The translations under genes were made by a program, and so were the position numbers. The notes under the pieces were generated by a model. It searched no databases and had not been told where the DNA came from. It saw nothing but the letters and a program-made list of their open reading frames with translations. A stretch of 18,442 nucleotides of DNA from an uncultured Desulfovibrio sp. (GTDB taxonomy: Bacteria > Desulfobacterota > Desulfovibrionia > Desulfovibrionales > Desulfovibrionaceae). Every line of letters begins with the position of its first letter. Position 1 is the stretch's first letter. Below, piece after piece: positions 16,060 through 18,442 of the stretch. The stretch is taken from contig CAMLXE010000007.1 in NCBI GenBank assembly GCA_946490455.1, positions 1 through 18,442 of the forward strand, given 5' to 3'.

Positions 16060-16085
16060 GGGCGGCTGCCAAGCATGGGCCGCCC
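16060..16085 (-). promoter_or_regulatory. GC-rich hairpin before the NlpC/P60 gene
   Basis: GGGCGGC (16060-16066) pairs with GCCGCCC (16079-16085) around a 12-nt loop, 24 nt upstream of the lipoprotein ATG. No T run follows, so it is at best a weak mnmG terminator. On the minus strand a promoter-like TTGGCA-N16-TATAGG begins in its loop, which would place initiation almost at the start codon. The two readings compete. Confidence 0.4.
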
Positions 16086-16260
16086 GGTACCATAACAATC
16101 TGGTCCGGAGTACACTTCCAGATTGCAGTATCTTCTTCCACCGCCCAAACCTACAGGAATCTCATCTGATCCATACCCAAACAGGAGCCATCCGCAGATT
16201 CAGGGACACGAAGTCAACGCCCCGCTTCATTCCACAGCGTATCTCTGGAAACGTGATGAC

Positions 16261-18174
16261 CTAATTTTCCTGAGGGGCATAAGACTCTTTTTCCTGTACC
16301 CGGTTCCCGGCACGATTTCTCATTCGCTCAAGTTTCTTGAGATGAATTTCCAGACACGTCAGAGCTGCTGGTGTCACCCCGGAAATACGCCCGGCCTGTC
16401 CCAGAGTTCTGGGCCGTACGGTCTCCAGTTTTTCTACGATTTCTCGAGACAGCCCGGAAACATCCCCATATGAGATATCAGGCGGGAGGAGCGTTTCTTC
16501 CTGCCTGGCCGAACGCAGCACAAGTTCTTCCTGCCGAGCCAGATAACCGGCATACTTGACTGTCGTTTCAGCTTCTGAACGAACCTCCTCCGGGAAATCC
16601 ATCAGCCCCGGATAAAAACGTTCCAGCCTTTCCAGCGTGATTGCAGGACGCCGCAGAATCTCTTCCAGCGTCAGTGCCTTACCCGGTACAGATTCCCCCA
16701 GCTCTATAAAAATATCACGAGCCACAGCATCTGGTGCAATACGAACATGCTGAAGGAGCTCAAGCAGTCTGGCAAGTTCTTTCTGCTTGGCCTGAAAAAC
16801 TGCCCACTGATGATCTCCCACCAGTCCCAGCTCTCTGCCCAGGGGCGTCAGACGAGCATCAGCATTGGCTTCGCGCAGAAGGAGACGATACTCAGCTCTG
16901 GAAGTAAACATGCGATAAGGTTCCCTGGTTCCTCGCGTGACAAGGTCATCAACCAGAACAGCCATATAGGCCCTGTCACGCCCGGGAAGAAAGGCAGACC
17001 GCCCCGTAAGCCTGCATCCGACATTGATGGCAGCCCACAAGCCCTGCGCGGCCGCTTCTTCATAGCCGGACGTCCCGTTAATCTGCCCCGCGAGCCACAG
17101 GCCGGGCAGAACCTTTGTCTCCAGCGTGGGCTCAAGCTGAACAGGATCAGCATAGTCATATTCTATGGCATATCCCGGACGAACCATACGTGCATGTTCC
17201 AGTCCCGGGATTGTGGCAATCATGGCCAGCTGTACATCCAGAGGCAGACTTGTGGAAATGCCGTTGGCATAACATTCCTGTCCGTTCAGTCCCTCCGGTT
17301 CAATGAAAATATGATGCCGATCCCTGTCAGGGAAGCGGGCTATCTTATCCTCCACAGAAGGACAGTAACGAGCACCGGTACCCTCAATGACGCCAGTGAA
17401 CAGAGGCGAGCGGTCCATACCCGCACGAATGACATCGTGCGTGGCCTCATTGGTCCAGGTTACATGACAGGAAACCTGAGGCTGACCGGGGCGCGGTCCA
17501 TGAAAACTGAAGGCAGGTGCCGGGGTATCTCCGGGCTGTTCCTCCATCCGGGAAAAATCAATGGAAGATCGAAGCAGGCGCGGTGTGGTGCCAGTCTTGA
17601 GCCGCCCAAGCCGTAACCCATGCGCCTGAAGCGATGCAGACAAACCTGACGCCGCGGCATCACCAAGCCGTCCTCCCGCAAAATGATGCAGCCCGATATG
17701 AATAAGCCCCCGCAAAAAGGTTCCTGTAGTCAGAATGACATGCGGCGCAGCAAATTCCTGACCAAGCTCAGTCCGGACGCCGCTTGCATGTCCCCTGTCA
17801 CTCAGGATCTCTGCAACAGTATCCTGCCAGATTGTAACATTGGGTTCAGCAAACAGAGAGGCCTTGACCACGCTCATATAGGCCTCCCGGTCAATCTGAG
17901 CCCGGGTCGCGCGTACGGCAGGTCCCTTGCTGGCATTCAGCGTTCGGAACTGAATACCGGCCGCATCAGCCCAAATGCCCATCATGCCACCGAGCGCATC
18001 AATTTCACGAACCATGTGCCCCTTTGCCAGTCCCCCAATGGCAGGATTGCAGGAAAGGTGGCCAATACGGTCCACGTTGCCTGTTACCAGCAGCACACGC
18101 AATCCCATACGGGACAGCGCCATGGTTGCCTCACAGCCGGCATGCCCAGCTCCCACTACAATACAATCAAACAT
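16261..18174 (-). CDS. mnmG: tRNA U34 5-carboxymethylaminomethyl-modifying enzyme MnmG (GidA)
   Basis: A 637-residue FAD protein, normal for the family (about 620-640). With the GTPase MnmE it installs (carboxymethyl)aminomethyl groups at C5 of the wobble uridine of several tRNAs, using methylene-tetrahydrofolate, FAD and NADH. FAD-binding GAGHAGCE is at 8-15. The first family signature SCNPAIGG (41-48), with conserved Cys42, runs into KGHMVREIDALGG (51-63). The second, RYCPSVEDK (269-277), holds the other conserved cysteine, Cys271; the usual GPRYC reads GARYC here. AGQINGTSGYEEA (362-374) and the C-terminal helical MnmE-binding domain (about 550-637) are intact. The start is fixed by the family N-terminus MFDCIVVGAG, although the SD is weak. 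mnmE is not in this window. Confidence 0.98.
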   Translation of the reverse strand: MFDCIVVGAGHAGCEATMALSRMGLRVLLVTGNVDRIGHLSCNPAIGGLAKGHMVREIDALGGMMGIWADAAGIQFRTLNASKGPAVRATRAQIDREAYMSVVKASLFAEPNVTIWQDTVAEILSDRGHASGVRTELGQEFAAPHVILTTGTFLRGLIHIGLHHFAGGRLGDAAASGLSASLQAHGLRLGRLKTGTTPRLLRSSIDFSRMEEQPGDTPAPAFSFHGPRPGQPQVSCHVTWTNEATHDVIRAGMDRSPLFTGVIEGTGARYCPSVEDKIARFPDRDRHHIFIEPEGLNGQECYANGISTSLPLDVQLAMIATIPGLEHARMVRPGYAIEYDYADPVQLEPTLETKVLPGLWLAGQINGTSGYEEAAAQGLWAAINVGCRLTGRSAFLPGRDRAYMAVLVDDLVTRGTREPYRMFTSRAEYRLLLREANADARLTPLGRELGLVGDHQWAVFQAKQKELARLLELLQHVRIAPDAVARDIFIELGESVPGKALTLEEILRRPAITLERLERFYPGLMDFPEEVRSEAETTVKYAGYLARQEELVLRSARQEETLLPPDISYGDVSGLSREIVEKLETVRPRTLGQAGRISGVTPAALTCLEIHLKKLERMRNRAGNRVQEKESYAPQEN

Positions 18175-18287
18175 AGCAAGCCCATAAAAAAGTTACTGTT
18201 CTCTGGCAGTCCTCTAACGGAATCATTCAAAGGAAACTAGCCCGAAGCCCACGGAATTGGCAAGATTGGCTCTCTGTACCATTTTAT

Positions 18288-18307
18288 TGACAAAGATTTT
18301 CAAAATC
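18288..18307. promoter_or_regulatory. Fur-box-like palindrome upstream of mnmG
   Basis: GATTTT-C-AAAATC (18295-18307) is a perfect 6-1-6 palindrome. The overlapping 15-mer at 18288-18302 matches 11 of the 14 fixed positions of the 7-1-7 Fur consensus (TGATAAT-N-ATTATCA). It lies about 115-135 bp before the mnmG start. AT-rich sequence makes chance matches common, so this is tentative. Confidence 0.25.
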
Positions 18308-18314
18308 ATTAATC

Positions 18315-18440
18315 TCAGTCCCTGTTCAAGTCAATCGTCTTCCCAGGCGGGAAAACCAGCAGCATGAAAAACAGGCCGATCATAGAATGCCATTCATGCT
18401 CAACCCCAGAATTGACGTCAGCCTCCAGCAAGGGGGAAGC
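18315..18440 (-). CDS. Possible C-terminus of a membrane protein (partial)
   Basis: A minus-strand frame is open from the right edge and stops at 18315-18317, giving 41 residues. It contains a hydrophobic stretch, MIGLFFMLLVFPPGK, and ends DLNRD. It would be followed by mnmG after about 140 bp on the same strand. I do not recognise it. A competing plus-strand frame starts at ATG 18364 and runs off the edge with a CX2C (ECHSC). Both are too short to decide. Confidence 0.35.
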   Translation of the reverse strand, partial: ASPLLEADVNSGVEHEWHSMIGLFFMLLVFPPGKTIDLNRD

Positions 18441-18442
18441 GT

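Noticed and set aside
15590..16264. 224-codon plus-strand frame
   Set aside because: Antisense to the NlpC/P60 lipoprotein, whose active-site motifs are clear.
16747..17616. 289-codon plus-strand frame
   Set aside because: Antisense to mnmG, a fully conserved family; a shadow frame.
1..18442. Search for CRISPR, tRNA, mobile elements, toxin-antitoxin or defence genes
   Set aside because: No regular repeat-spacer pattern, no tRNA fold, no transposase or integrase and no recognisable defence domain on either strand.

Overview
The window reads as ordinary chromosome of a Gram-negative, probably anaerobic bacterium. The best fit is a member of the Desulfovibrionales (Desulfobacterota). This rests on the mix of genes: a NifA-type sigma-54 activator, an AGCS sodium:amino-acid symporter, a TamA/TamB pair, an NlpC/P60 lipoprotein, a short TfoX-type protein and MnmG, all at intermediate GC (roughly half by eye). 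Assignment below order level is not justified. I see no transposase, integrase, phage gene, CRISPR array, tRNA or rRNA.

Layout, left to right. (1) 2-1363 (+) is a NifA-like enhancer-binding protein cut off by the left edge. (2) 1669-2274 (+) is a small phospholipid N-methyltransferase-like SAM enzyme. It converges on (3) 2467-3825 (-), an AGCS symporter, with a hairpin terminator between them. (4) 4111-10898 (+) is a two-gene operon, tamA then tamB, joined by a TGATG stop/start overlap; it occupies more than a third of the window. (5) 10956-12131 (-) is a YbjJ-like MFS transporter, divergent from (6) 12374-13429 (+), an orphan GT4 glycosyltransferase. (7) 13487-14044 (-) is an unknown protein ending in a CX2CX5C motif. 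(8) 14210-14581 (+) is a small unknown protein, divergent from it and with a good promoter and Shine-Dalgarno (SD) sequence. (9) 14582-15091 is about 510 bp with no convincing gene. It has five same-orientation AGGTTC hexamers and a perfect 12-bp hairpin. (10) The right third lies on the minus strand, in transcription order mnmG (18174-16261), an NlpC/P60 lipoprotein (16036-15497) and a TfoX N-terminal-domain protein (15454-15092). A possible membrane-protein C-terminus enters from the right edge.

Functionally, tamA-tamB is a cell-envelope module: an outer-membrane Omp85 protein plus an inner-membrane-anchored periplasm-spanning partner. The NlpC/P60 lipoprotein, the methyltransferase and the glycosyltransferase are also envelope-related, but nothing shows that they act together. 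No clearly new multi-gene system is visible. The items most worth following up are the lipobox on TamA together with its apparently leaderless start, the AGGTTC/hairpin region at 14.6-14.9 kb, and the uncharacterised CX2CX5C protein with its divergent partner.
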